Shown here piece by piece: positions 53,028 to 61,780 of a stretch of 64,000 bases of DNA. Made by a program: the position numbers and the translations under genes. The notes beneath the pieces were generated by a model. The model was given only the letters and a program-made list of their open reading frames with translations. It searched no databases and was not told the DNA's origin. Source of the stretch: Nostoc commune NIES-4072 (lineage in GTDB: Bacteria; Cyanobacteriota; Cyanobacteriia; Cyanobacteriales; Nostocaceae); assembly GCF_003113895.1 (NCBI RefSeq), contig NZ_BDUD01000001.1:4862456-4926455 (forward strand), read 5' to 3'. Positions within the stretch are counted from its first letter, which is position 1. Every line of letters starts with the position of its first letter.

Positions 53028-55355
53028 TTATGAGATAGTTTTTGGTTGAAAGTTACGCAATCTGAGGGCATTGCTAACAACAGAGAGCGAAGAAAGAGCC
53101 ATCGCAGCCCCGGCGATAATTGGATTGAGTAACCAACCAAAGATGGGGAACAAAATTCCAGCCGCAATGGGAATACCAATAACGTTGTAAATAAAGGCAA
53201 AGAAGAGATTTTGCCTGATATTGTTGATGGTGGCGCGACTAAGTTGAATTGCTGTGACAATTCCTTGCAAATCGCCAGAAATGAGGGTGATATCACTAGC
53301 TGCGATCGCTACATCTGTTCCCGTCCCAATAGCAATTCCCACATCAGCTTGTGCTAGGGCTGGGGCATCATTTATACCATCGCCTACCATTGCAACAAGG
53401 GATTGGGGATTGGGTACTGGGTATTGGGTATTGGGAAGAATTTTCCCTAGTCCCCAGTCCCTAGTCCCCAGTCCCCCTTTCTGAAGAGATTGGATAATCG
53501 CTGCTTTTTGATCTGGGCGGACTTCGGCAAAGATTCGCTGGATGCCAACTTGTCTTGCGATCGCATCAGCAGTTTTACGATTATCTCCGGTAAGCATTAC
53601 TACTTCTAAACCTAACTTCTGTAAGGCTTTCACTACTGCTGTTGAGGAAGGTTTGAGGGCATCGGCAATACCCATTACCCCTTGTAGTTCGCCATCTACA
53701 GCAATCAAAATTACTGTTTTACCAGCCGCTTCCCAGTCATCTTTATACTGCTGGAGACTTACGGTGTTAATTCCAAGTTCTGTTAACCAGCGTTGTGTAC
53801 CAATTTGCACAAGCTGATTTGAAACAACTCCTTGAACACCACTACCTGCATTAGCCTGAAAGTTCTTTACTTCTGTTAAACTCACTTCTTGAGATTGGGC
53901 ATATTTCACCACTGCTGCCGCTAAAGGATGCTCAGAATTATATTCTACCGTTGCTGCTAACTGTAAAAGCTTGATTTCATTACCATTAGCTGTGCCATTG
54001 ATAGTTACAAAGTCTGTAACAGTGGGTTTACCCTGAGTCAAAGTGCCAGTTTTATCTAGAACGATGGTTTGAATTTTGTGTGCTAGTTCTAAACTGTCCG
54101 CGCCTTTAATCAAAATGCCATTTTCTGCACCTTTGCCTGTCCCCACCATTACAGAAGTGGGGGTAGCTAAACCCAAAGCACAGGGACAAGCGATAATTAA
54201 TACACCTACCGTTGTCATTGTTGCTAGGGTAAGGTTGCCAGTGAAATTAAACCAAATGACGAAAGTGGCGATTGCGATCGCAATCACAGCTGGTACAAAC
54301 CATCCTGTAACTTGATCTGCCAAACGCTGAATTGGTGCTTTAGAACCCTGTGCTTGTTGCACTAGTTTGACAATTTGAGCCAAAAACGTATCATTTCCGA
54401 CTCGTGTCACCCGGAACTGAAACGCACCCGCACCGTTAATTGTCGCCCCAATCACCTCATCTCCTGGCTGCTTTTTGACTGGCAAACTTTCACCCGTCAC
54501 CATCGCTTCATCTACTGTCGAAGCACCTGTAATCACTTCACCATCTACAGGAATCTTTTCACCAGGACGCACCAAAATCACATCATTAATTCTGACTTCG
54601 GCGATGGGAAGATCAATTTCTATTCCATTACGGATGACTCTGGCATCTTTAGCTTGCAATCCGATGAGTTTGCGGATGGCTTCAGAAGTTTGTCCCCTAG
54701 CGCGATTTTCCAGCAACCGTCCTAATAAAATTAAGGTAATGACAATGGCTGCAACTTCATAATAAACATGAGGTATCAAGCCCTGAACAATAAAAAATTT
54801 CGGGAAAACAGTGACAAACAAAGAATATAGATACGCTGCACTTGTACCCAAAGCAATTAATGTGTCCATCGTTGCTGTATGGCGCTTGAGGGATTTCCAG
54901 CCATTGCGGTAAAAAGATCCACCACACCAGAAGACGACGGGAGTTGTCAGCACTAACTGTATCCAAGGATTTTGTAAGAAGCTTGGAATTAAGGGCAAGT
55001 TCAACCCAGTCATCATGGGCAACGACCCTAAAAATAGGAAAATGCTGATAATACCTCCCACTGTTACCTTGAGGGAGAGTTCGCTCTGTAATGCTTGCCT
55101 ACTAGCTTTCTCTGCATCATCTTCTTCGGTGAGCAATTCTTCTTGGAGTGAGTAAGAAGAGTATCCCGCAGATGCGATCGCACTTTGGATTTTCTCTAAA
55201 TTGGTTAGAGAGCGATCGTACTTGATGGCAACTTGTTCTGCTCCAAAGTTAACGTTGCAGTCCTTTACCCCAGGAACAGAGCGAATTGCCTTTTCGATGT
55301 TGTTGGCGCAAGCAGCGCAACTCATGCCTCGAAGTTTGAGTGTGAGAGTATCCAT
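53028..55355 (-). CDS. Copper-exporting P1B-type ATPase (CopA/PacS-like) with an in-frame repeat insertion
   Basis: The 775-residue protein has an N-terminal HMA domain ([14 protein letters not shown], Cys at about 13 and 16) and eight membrane helices. It has the actuator motif [11 protein letters not shown], the CPC copper site ([17 protein letters not shown]), the phosphorylated Asp in [10 protein letters not shown], and the hinge [20 protein letters not shown]. It pumps Cu(I) across the inner or thylakoid membrane. About 22-25 residues immediately before MVGDG ([20 protein letters not shown]...) are not part of the family and come from a tandem heptanucleotide repeat in the DNA. A copper chaperone gene lies just upstream. 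Loss of activity is possible, but the frame is intact. Confidence 0.9.
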   Translation of the reverse strand: MDTLTLKLRGMSCAACANNIEKAIRSVPGVKDCNVNFGAEQVAIKYDRSLTNLEKIQSAIASAGYSSYSLQEELLTEEDDAEKASRQALQSELSLKVTVGGIISIFLFLGSLPMMTGLNLPLIPSFLQNPWIQLVLTTPVVFWCGGSFYRNGWKSLKRHTATMDTLIALGTSAAYLYSLFVTVFPKFFIVQGLIPHVYYEVAAIVITLILLGRLLENRARGQTSEAIRKLIGLQAKDARVIRNGIEIDLPIAEVRINDVILVRPGEKIPVDGEVITGASTVDEAMVTGESLPVKKQPGDEVIGATINGAGAFQFRVTRVGNDTFLAQIVKLVQQAQGSKAPIQRLADQVTGWFVPAVIAIAIATFVIWFNFTGNLTLATMTTVGVLIIACPCALGLATPTSVMVGTGKGAENGILIKGADSLELAHKIQTIVLDKTGTLTQGKPTVTDFVTINGTANGNEIKLLQLAATVEYNSEHPLAAAVVKYAQSQEVSLTEVKNFQANAGSGVQGVVSNQLVQIGTQRWLTELGINTVSLQQYKDDWEAAGKTVILIAVDGELQGVMGIADALKPSSTAVVKALQKLGLEVVMLTGDNRKTADAIARQVGIQRIFAEVRPDQKAAIIQSLQKGGLGTRDWGLGKILPNTQYPVPNPQSLVAMVGDGINDAPALAQADVGIAIGTGTDVAIAASDITLISGDLQGIVTAIQLSRATINNIRQNLFFAFIYNVIGIPIAAGILFPIFGWLLNPIIAGAAMALSSLSVVSNALRLRNFQPKTIS
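53399..53480. repeat. Heptanucleotide tandem repeat inside the copper ATPase coding region
   Basis: GGGATTGGGGATTGGGTACT-type heptamers (53399-53440) followed by the mirror units AGTCCCCAGTCCCTAGTCCC (about 53451-53475) lie inside the ATPase gene and add about 22-25 codons in frame. The same type of repeat lies upstream of the gene at 55357-55425. Confidence 0.75.
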
Positions 55356-55356
55356 G

Positions 55357-55425
55357 CTGGGTATTGGGTATTAGGAATTGGGAATTAGAGATTGGGGATT
55401 AGGGACTCGTTCATTCACTTCAAAA
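55357..55425. repeat. GGGTATT-type heptanucleotide tandem repeat
   Basis: GGGTATT, GGGTATTA, GGAATT and GATTGGG-like units run between the ATPase start and the chaperone gene, so the repeat forms part of the leader of the ATPase or the intercistronic spacer. Confidence 0.65.
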
Positions 55426-55463
55426 CTTCAAATCTCCAGTACCCAGCCCCCAATCCCCTTTCT

Positions 55464-55658
55464 TTAAGCAACTGGATAGCCAGCAGCAGCTAATGCTTCC
55501 TTAATTGCTGTTTCTGATGCTTGAGTTTCTACACTGACAAGCTTGGTTGTTGGATCAGCCTGAACGCTAGCATTGGCATCGACAGCCTGAAGTGCTTTGG
55601 TGATGGTGCTTGCACAAGCAGAACAAGCCATGTTAGGAACTGTGAGTTGGAGAGTCAT
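55464..55658 (-). CDS. HMA-domain copper chaperone
   Basis: I take the ATG at 55656-55658 (MTLQLTVPNMACSACASTIT), giving 64 residues; a longer upstream reading starts in the leader. The fold is beta-alpha-beta-beta-alpha-beta with the copper site MACSACA and GYPVA at the end, as in CopZ/Atx1. It should carry Cu(I) to the ATPase encoded just downstream. The two genes lie on the same strand about 108 bases apart. Length is normal. Confidence 0.88.
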   Translation of the reverse strand: MTLQLTVPNMACSACASTITKALQAVDANASVQADPTTKLVSVETQASETAIKEALAAAGYPVA

Positions 55659-55966
55659 AGATTTACGGGATAGAGTGGATGACTGAGGGAAATCTGTCAA
55701 CAGTCAGAAATAACTAGTTGAGAGTCGCCTTGAATTTATCCTAGACTCTCTAGCCGGCTGGAGAGTCTAGAGAATTTTAAAAGTTTTTCGCTAAACTTCA
55801 AATTTCTTTACAGGTGTAGTACATCAACTGCTAAAAATACAAAACACTACAAGAGACTTGTTTTCTAATGTGTGTTATTAAGGCTATATAACCCATTGTT
55901 TTTCCTATAATTCTGGGAAAACGACCGTCCGCACCACTTGAGACGCGGCTGCTGAACCAAGTCTCC

Positions 55967-56093
55967 TCAATACGGTTCGGTTAAAGGGCAAAGGGAAAAG
56001 GGGAAAGGTTTTCAATACATCCTTTACCCTTTACCCCTTACCCTTTCCCCAGACCACAAGGAAAGTGAAAAATGCTTATCCGAACCGTATTGG
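55967..56093. repeat. MITE-like element with about 19-bp terminal inverted repeats (127 bp)
   Basis: Left end CAATACGGTTCGGTTAAAG and right end (reverse complement) CAATACGGTTCGGATAAG. The interior is AGGGGAAAGG/CCTTTACCCC-type low-complexity sequence, itself able to fold. No coding capacity. Confidence 0.6.
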
Positions 56094-56174
56094 AAGTGCA
56101 GCGAGTTGATAAAGTTGAAAATCGCCCACTTGCGCACGCTTGCAGAGTGCGCGAGGGACAGCTAGCTTTTATGA

Positions 56175-56381
56175 TTCACTCTCAACCGCAGAGGTGCATC
56201 TCAAAGTGAGGCGGAACTGGGATTAATCGGAGTAGACTGCATCACCCTGCGTCAAGAGCGCCGAATTGAAGAAGCACCCTTTGCCTACAAACCGATTCAG
56301 TCTGTGATTGATGTGCAGGTTGAAGCAGAAATGGTAGACGTTGTGGCGCGGTTAAGTCCAGTGTTGACCTTTAAGGCGTAG
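56175..56381 (+). pseudogene. C-terminal stub of an RtcB-family RNA ligase
   Basis: About 68 residues remain in one frame: TLNRRGASQSEAELGLIGVD, CITLRQERRIEEAPFAYKPI and QSVIDVQVEAEMVDVVARLS, ending at TAG 56379-56381. This is the C-terminal end of RtcB (the DEAPxAYK...V...Q...V segment), which seals 2',3'-cyclic phosphate RNA ends. The active-site Cys/His region is missing. A stop lies just before the homologous segment, so it cannot be translated as a complete protein. Confidence 0.65.
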
Positions 56382-56390
56382 CCCCTAAAT

Positions 56391-56416
56391 AAAAAGCCCC
56401 TGGTCAACACCAGGGG
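56391..56416 (-). terminator. Hairpin with T-run, minus strand
   Basis: GCCCCTGG pairs with CCAGGGG around TCAACA. On the minus strand it is followed by CTTTTTATTT. It could close a fifth unit of the tandem hairpin array, but no matching upstream box is visible. Confidence 0.5.
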
Positions 56417-56762
56417 TATCCATCTTTATTCCCTGATATCAGGATCGCATCTATGGAGCCATTGGAAATCCGGACGATGCAATTACCGCATAAAGTTGAT
56501 GATTATTCTGCAACCAGCTAGTTATACCAATTCACGAAAATCTTGGTACATATAGTAGATTTATCGTAGGGGGATGGTATTGCCCATTGGTGTCAACTTA
56601 ACGCGAAACGAGCGGTTAGAAATCGCTTTTGGGCGCATCCTAGTTTTTATTATTCGATGAAATATTAAAATTTAATATGTTATTGCGTTTGCAATGACGG
56701 AAGATTGTTACATTTTGCAAAAGTGGGATGCTCCCGATGCTTTTTCCTCTTCATTTGATCAG

Positions 56763-56851
56763 AAAAAAGGTTTAGCGCTCACCTAAACCTCTAGATATTT
56801 AGTACTTAGGCACAGTTCCCAAATTCATTTAAACTTACTTTCTAGCAGTTC
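56763..56851 (-). ncRNA. Candidate small RNA, unit A of a tandem array
   Basis: On the minus strand a box reading AATATTTGGATACAGTCTAT, then AGCAAGATGAACT, precedes about 88 bases that end in the hairpin GGTTTAG/CTAAACC followed by TTTTTT. The spacing matches units B and C. CTATAG could be a -10 element and the RNA would start near 56851. No open reading frame of note lies within. Confidence 0.5.
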
Positions 56852-56916
56852 ATCTTGCTATAGACTGTATCCAAATATTCTGAAGATTTATAGATAATTA
56901 CTTAATCAGTCATAAT

Positions 56917-57000
56917 AAAAGGCTTGGATAAACCAAGCCTCTATATATACCAAGCATTTACTACACCAAGATTAATTTAGACTGATCCTTGTTTTAGTTC
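56917..57000 (-). ncRNA. Candidate small RNA, unit B of a tandem array
   Basis: The box AATATTTAGATACAGCCTAA, then AGTAAGATGAACT, precedes about 84 bases that end in the hairpin GGCTTGG/CCAAGCC followed by TTTT. The box differs from unit A at few positions, while the RNA bodies between box and hairpin are quite different. Confidence 0.5.
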
Positions 57001-57130
57001 ATCTTACTTTAGGCTGTATCTAAATATTCTAAAAGCTGATATAGCACTGGCTCCCTTTAAGAGATGACTTGAAGAGTCAATTTATCTCTATTCCGATGAG
57101 AGTTTATCTTTGACTTATCTGAGTTTTGCT

Positions 57131-57219
57131 AAAGAAAGACCCTGGAATAATATCCAGGGCACATACACGTTTTTCAGGCATTAACAGGCTGAATAATAAC
57201 TTTGTAAAATAGTTATTTC
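57131..57219 (-). ncRNA. Candidate small RNA, unit C of a tandem array
   Basis: The box AATATTCGTATCATTCTATG, then GATAGTAGAA, precedes about 87 bases that end in CCCTGG/CCAGGG followed by TCTTTCTTT. The box is more diverged than in A and B but keeps AATATT, AT and CTAT at the same spacing. Confidence 0.45.
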
Positions 57220-57279
57220 TACTATCCATAGAATGATACGAATATTGAGCTATATATGCTACTAGTAGTTTTTTGTTGC

Positions 57280-57432
57280 TATAGGAATCCGGTTTGATTT
57301 CTGAAAATATACGTAGGATGTGTTAGCACGGAGAGTACGGCATCAAACTCGTGTTCATAGTGCGTTACGAACTCCGTTCTAACACACTCTACAATACTTA
57401 ATTTCGTTCAAAAATCAAATAGTAATCCTATA
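57280..57432 (+). repeat. MITE-like repeat family A, copy 4 (153 bp)
   Basis: Begins TATAGGAATCCGGTTTGATT and ends AAATAGTAATCCTATA. It has a small change in the interior (GCACGGAGAGTACGGCATC). It lies between small-RNA-like units C and D. Confidence 0.8.
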
Positions 57433-57609
57433 CGTCTATTTATAGATAGTATTTTATAAAACTAACTTGGTAGAGCTTGATGATATTTCTTATTCCTTTA
57501 GCATTAGACCAAATATTCCGTAATCTAATATTAACATAAAGTTAAATTCGGAGATCGCATAAGGATTACCCTAATAATTTATAGATTTTACTTGCTTGAT
57601 ATTACTCAT

Positions 57610-57690
57610 AAAAAAGGCATGACTAAAAGCCACACCTCATAAATACCAGTGTTTTCCATAGTTATTTTAGAATTGCTTTTGTTTCAATTC
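57610..57690 (-). ncRNA. Candidate small RNA, unit D of a tandem array
   Basis: The box ACATATTATAGATAGATGAA precedes about 80 bases that end in an imperfect GG-AT-rich hairpin (GGCATGAC/GCCACACC, several mismatches) followed by TTTTTT. It is the weakest of the four and is cut off from the others by the MITE. Confidence 0.35.
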
Positions 57691-57905
57691 ATCTATCTAT
57701 AATATGTTTAAAAAATAGTTATAGTCTTCAGTACCTACTAATAGAAATCCCTTAATAGGTCGGAGGCTAACAAGTCAGAAGATAATATGAAATTGGCTTA
57801 TTTACTATGTTAGCACTTGCCTCACTTGCAAAAACACTTCAAAAGTTTGAATCTTCTTTAAAGAAGGATTGTGATAAGCAACACAAACTAACGCCCCTAT
57901 AAGGT

Positions 57906-58105
57906 TTAATCCTTTTCATTATCCTCTTGTGGTCGTTTAGTAGCAGTAGGATTGACCACAGTTCCTTGGGCATCAAATGGGTAGCCACCACCTTCAGGGA
58001 GAATATCTTGCTTACTGTGAGATCAGTAGCAGTATAAATCTGTCCGTTATCATGGCTATGTTTGATGGAAGCGCTTTTATGGCTGGCATGACCGTTTGGT
58101 ATGAC
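57906..58105 (-). pseudogene. Frameshifted end of an unknown gene
   Basis: On the minus strand one frame reads KVIPNGHASHKSASIKHSHD, NGQIYTATDLT; at about 58015 the good reading jumps frame and goes on KQDILPEGGGYPFDAQGTVV, NPTATKRPQEDNEKD to a stop at 57906. The two parts look like one protein after a one-base correction. No start is visible and no family recognised. Confidence 0.4.
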
Positions 58106-58179
58106 TTTATCCTTAATTAGTGAATCTTCAATATTTAATCCAAAATTTAAAATCTAAAATCTAAAATTCAGTGAAGGAC

Positions 58180-59304
58180 TTAAATGTTTTTAGGTAGTTG
58201 CATAGTGAACAAACTACCTTTACCTAGTTCAGATGTTACCTTAATAGTTCCTGCGTGCGCTTCTATAATCCGGTGGGATAGATGTAGCCCTAAACCACTA
58301 CCTGAGCGTTTATGTTTGCCTTGGCGAAATCGCTCGAAAATTGTTGCCTGATCTTCGGGGGCAATCCCATATCCTGTATCTTGGATCTCGATTGTTACCG
58401 AATCTGTATTTTCTGAATTAAGTGGTGTTTCAAAAATGCGGATTGTGATGCCTCCTGTATCTGTAAATTTGATGGCATTTGCAATCAGGTTGTTTATCAC
58501 TCGCCGTAGTTCCAAGCGATCGCCCATAATAATACCCGCATTTTTACCCTGTGGATCTAATTCACGGGTGTCTATTTTCAGAGTCAAACCTTTTTCACTA
58601 GTGAGAGGACTTAGTTCGCTGACTACTTCTTGAGATATCTCACGTAAATCGCATTCTTCCCAATTCAACGTTTTTTTACCTGCCTCGAACCGATAGACTT
58701 CAAGGAGGGTGTTTACCATGTCCATCAAATTTTGGTTACTGCGAATCATAACTGCGATCGCCTGTTTCATTTCCGGCGAAATTTTGCAGAATGTTTCCAT
58801 TTCAAACAAATTCAACATGCGATCGGCCGCTACCAAAGGAGTTCGCAAATCATGAGTCAAACGAGAAACAAAGTCCTCCCGTTGGCGGGCCATTTTTTGT
58901 TGTTCGTCCAAACTGTGCTTAAGACGCAACAGCGATCGCACCCTCGCCAATAGTTCATCAGTATCAAATGGCTTACGAATGAAATCGTCAGCACCAGCAT
59001 CTAAACCTTCGACAACACTAGATTCGTGAAAGGCAGTAATCAGCAGAATTGGAATATAACTAATTGCTGGGTTATTCCGAATCCGACGTGTGACTTCATA
59101 ACCATCTATCCCTGGCATCATCACATCTAAAAGAATCAGATCGGGTGGAGCTTTTTCAACTTCCCGCAAAGCCTTTATTCCATCTGAAACCAAATGAATT
59201 TCATACCCCTCACTTTCTAAAATTGCTTGAACCAAAATGAGATTATCTGGAGTATCGTCAACTGCTAAGATGCGATAAATTTTATTATTTTCAACTACAG
59301 ACAT
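58180..59304 (-). CDS. Hybrid receiver-histidine kinase
   Basis: The 374-residue protein has a receiver domain first (Asp60 in LILLDVMMPGIDGYEV, Lys111 in FIRKPFDTDELLARV) and then HisKA (FVSRLTHDLRTPLVAADRML, His151). The ATPase domain has NNLIANAIKF (N-box), DTGYGIAPED (G1) and GSGLGLHLS (G2). All key residues are present. No sensor or membrane segment is seen, so it takes input through the receiver, i.e. it is an intermediate in a phosphorelay. It lies 36 bases after the second kinase, so the two form one operon. Confidence 0.88.
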   Translation of the reverse strand: MSVVENNKIYRILAVDDTPDNLILVQAILESEGYEIHLVSDGIKALREVEKAPPDLILLDVMMPGIDGYEVTRRIRNNPAISYIPILLITAFHESSVVEGLDAGADDFIRKPFDTDELLARVRSLLRLKHSLDEQQKMARQREDFVSRLTHDLRTPLVAADRMLNLFEMETFCKISPEMKQAIAVMIRSNQNLMDMVNTLLEVYRFEAGKKTLNWEECDLREISQEVVSELSPLTSEKGLTLKIDTRELDPQGKNAGIIMGDRLELRRVINNLIANAIKFTDTGGITIRIFETPLNSENTDSVTIEIQDTGYGIAPEDQATIFERFRQGKHKRSGSGLGLHLSHRIIEAHAGTIKVTSELGKGSLFTMQLPKNI

Positions 59305-59340
59305 AATTTATCAACTTTTATCAGTTTTTTTGAAAGTAAT

Positions 59341-60672
59341 TTATAGTTTAAATTTATGACATCCTATTGATGCTTGCCTAGCTTCATAAGATGAATGATG
59401 TGGATTTTTAGTAGACCCAAAAACCCGTTCGCCATCTACCTGTAGAGGTACATTGGCTCCTACAGGTGATAATGTAATTTGACGCGGCAATTCGATTTTA
59501 AAGGTTGAACCAACCCCTAATCTGCTCTCAAGAAATATTTTGCCGCCCATCATTCGCACTAGTGAATCTATAATTGCCAAACCCAAACCTGTACCTGGAT
59601 ATTTCCGAGTAAGAGTTTGATCGACTTGTCGAAATGCTTCAAAAATACGTTTAAAATCTTTGGATGCTATACCAATACCTGTATCCCGAACAATAATTGT
59701 GACTCGATTTGCAGGTAGTTCTTTAACTTCAACGCAAACTTCACCAGACTCTGTGAACTTAATAGCGTTGGAGAGCAGGTTAATTAAAATCTGTTTGACG
59801 CGAACTGGATCATTAAATACTAAAGGATTTTGCAGATCGATTTGCACTAACAATGAGAGGTTTTTGGCGTCAGCTAGGGAACGCATTTCATTTACAGCAA
59901 GATTTATTACCTTTGAAACATCAAAATTTTCTGCTTTTAAGTCTAATCGTCCTGTTTCCAGCTTGGAAAAGTCAAGAACTTCATTGACTAGCATCAGCAA
60001 ATGTTTTCCATTATTCAAGATGCGCTCAACCATATCTGCTTGCTGGTGCGTTAGTTGACCGAACTTAGGACGCAGCAGTATTTGCGAAAAACCAATAATC
60101 GCATTCATCGGCGTTCTAAGTTCATGAGACATAGTTGCCAAAAAATGCGATTTTAGCACTGATGCTTCTGATAACTTGAAGTTTTGCATTTGCAGCTGTT
60201 GCTGTTGTCTCTCCAATTCTTGGTTCTTACGAATAAGTTGTTCATGACTTTCTCTAAGCTGGTCTTTTGCCAAAGCTACTTGTATTTCAGCCCGATAAAC
60301 CCGAATCGCACTCCGCAAAACTTGTGCCAAGTTTTCTGGAGATATTCTAGACTTAGAGAGATAGTCTGTAGCACCAGTTTTTAATAATTGGGCAGCAGTT
60401 TGTTGATCTTCTTGATCAGTTAGGACTACTAAAGGAACTTTAATTTCCGAAGAACGTAACTGTTGAATTAAGGTTAGTCCATCCTGATCTAGTAAGCGAT
60501 AGCCGAGGAAAACACAATCATAAGCAGTAGTGCTTAAAATAGAAAACGCATTATTGCCATCGGCTACTTCAGATAGTTCCATTTGAATACCTGCTTTAGT
60601 CAAGGCACAACGGACTGCAATCCGGTCTACTTCATCATCATCTACAACCAAAATTTTCAGCGTATCTTCCAT
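59341..60672 (-). CDS. Hybrid receiver-histidine kinase with a degenerate phospho-acceptor
   Basis: The 443-residue protein has a receiver domain in which the normal Asp in the CVFLD position is Gly57 (CVFLGYRLLDQDG). The acidic pocket (VDDDEVD) and the conserved Lys (YLSKSR, about 108) remain. A coiled-coil linker of about 40 residues leads to HisKA (HFLATMSHELRTPMNAIIGF, His184) and a full ATPase domain (NLLSNAIKF, DTGIGIASKD, GTGLGLAII). The kinase part should be active, but the receiver can no longer be phosphorylated in the usual way. It lies just upstream of the 58180 kinase gene. Confidence 0.85.
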   Translation of the reverse strand: MEDTLKILVVDDDEVDRIAVRCALTKAGIQMELSEVADGNNAFSILSTTAYDCVFLGYRLLDQDGLTLIQQLRSSEIKVPLVVLTDQEDQQTAAQLLKTGATDYLSKSRISPENLAQVLRSAIRVYRAEIQVALAKDQLRESHEQLIRKNQELERQQQQLQMQNFKLSEASVLKSHFLATMSHELRTPMNAIIGFSQILLRPKFGQLTHQQADMVERILNNGKHLLMLVNEVLDFSKLETGRLDLKAENFDVSKVINLAVNEMRSLADAKNLSLLVQIDLQNPLVFNDPVRVKQILINLLSNAIKFTESGEVCVEVKELPANRVTIIVRDTGIGIASKDFKRIFEAFRQVDQTLTRKYPGTGLGLAIIDSLVRMMGGKIFLESRLGVGSTFKIELPRQITLSPVGANVPLQVDGERVFGSTKNPHHSSYEARQASIGCHKFKL

Positions 60673-61780
60673 CGGTTTTTATTTTTGCCGCTAAACATAG
60701 GTTGATGTATATTCCTGTTTTGAGATTATCTAACTATAAATATAAGATTTTCGGACATTTAGAATCTGTAACTTTATTAACTAAGGCATTTCGCACAATA
60801 TTCAATACTTGTTGAGCTTTGCCATCATCTCTAGAAAGTTAAGGAAGGTCACATTGCTTTGAATTTAAAATTAAAAAATTAAAAATTATCATAAATAAAT
60901 AAATTTAGAGGCTTGTGTCATGAGTCTGTTTCGGTAATTAACCAACCAAAAACTATTGGTCTTAAGCCAGCAAACATAGCTAATTTAAAGTAAAATAAAA
61001 TACTTTTGCTTGGCTTAAAACAATTGTAATTGAGTCAGCAAGCGACCGTCGTCAGCCATTGGTGAGAGTTGCATAGCATTGTTGTGTACCATAAGCTTGA
61101 GTAGTTATACTTATAAGTTTGATTGTTGTATGTAGACAAAAGTAGCTTTTTATACCTATCTTGAATTTGAAGTAATCCTACCTCCTGAGATTTCGGCAAT
61201 TTCCTTAATGATCGCTAGACCCGTGTTAGTATTTCTGTGGCGATCGCAGCCTTCCACATCCAGTGAAAAGTCACGCCAGCAAGCTTCCTACGAAGAACAA
61301 CGAATTACTTTGCTGCTATTAATTCCACCAAATTTAACGTCGGCTAATTCTCTTCCATGAGGATACCCATCAGATGGATCAATCCACTGAATCCAAAGGT
61401 TTGGTTAAAAATCACTAGAAAGTATCGTTTACTTTCTTGTAAGATAATTTTTACCTTTTGTAATTTGTCCATTTTTGTAAGCTTTATACAAGATAATAGT
61501 AATTAACTAATGGAACATGGCAATTGAGAACTGAATTTTTTGCACGGAAGGAGCAATTTTGCATTAGCTTCAATCTTTCATACTTATTGTGCAAGTATCT
61601 ATATATCTCTAGCTAGATTTATTCTCTATCTAAATGTTCAAGAATAGGAGGTTGATTATTTCTATCGGTGGATGCAGAGTGATTGAAAGATCATCTATCT
61701 TTAGATTGGGAAAATAAAAGATAGCGCTTACAAAAAGTAATACTTTGACAGATGCAAACAGCGTAAGAGCGAGTGTAGCG
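60673..61780. other. Intergenic region with a decayed kinase-like fragment
   Basis: About 1.1 kb. On the minus strand around 61180-61400 a broken reading (DGYPHGRELADVKFGGINSS, then after a stop NTGLAIIKEIAEISGG) resembles, in its last part, the G2 box of a histidine kinase ATPase domain. It is probably a remnant. The rest is AT-rich. Confidence 0.4.

Larger units (their letters stand above)
55659..58179. other. 2.5-kb gene-poor region with remnants, repeats and tandem hairpin units
   Basis: No intact gene. In order: an inverted-repeat element (55967-56093), an RtcB remnant (56175-56381), a GC hairpin (56391-56416), four minus-strand sRNA-like units (56763-57690) with a family A MITE between the third and fourth (57280-57432), and a frameshifted gene end (57906-58105). 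Confidence 0.65.

Noticed and set aside
53028..53296. Long N-terminal extension of the small membrane protein at 52781
   Set aside because: It overlaps the ATPase gene in another frame on the same strand; the ATG at 53008 follows the ATPase stop and begins a clear signal-like helix.
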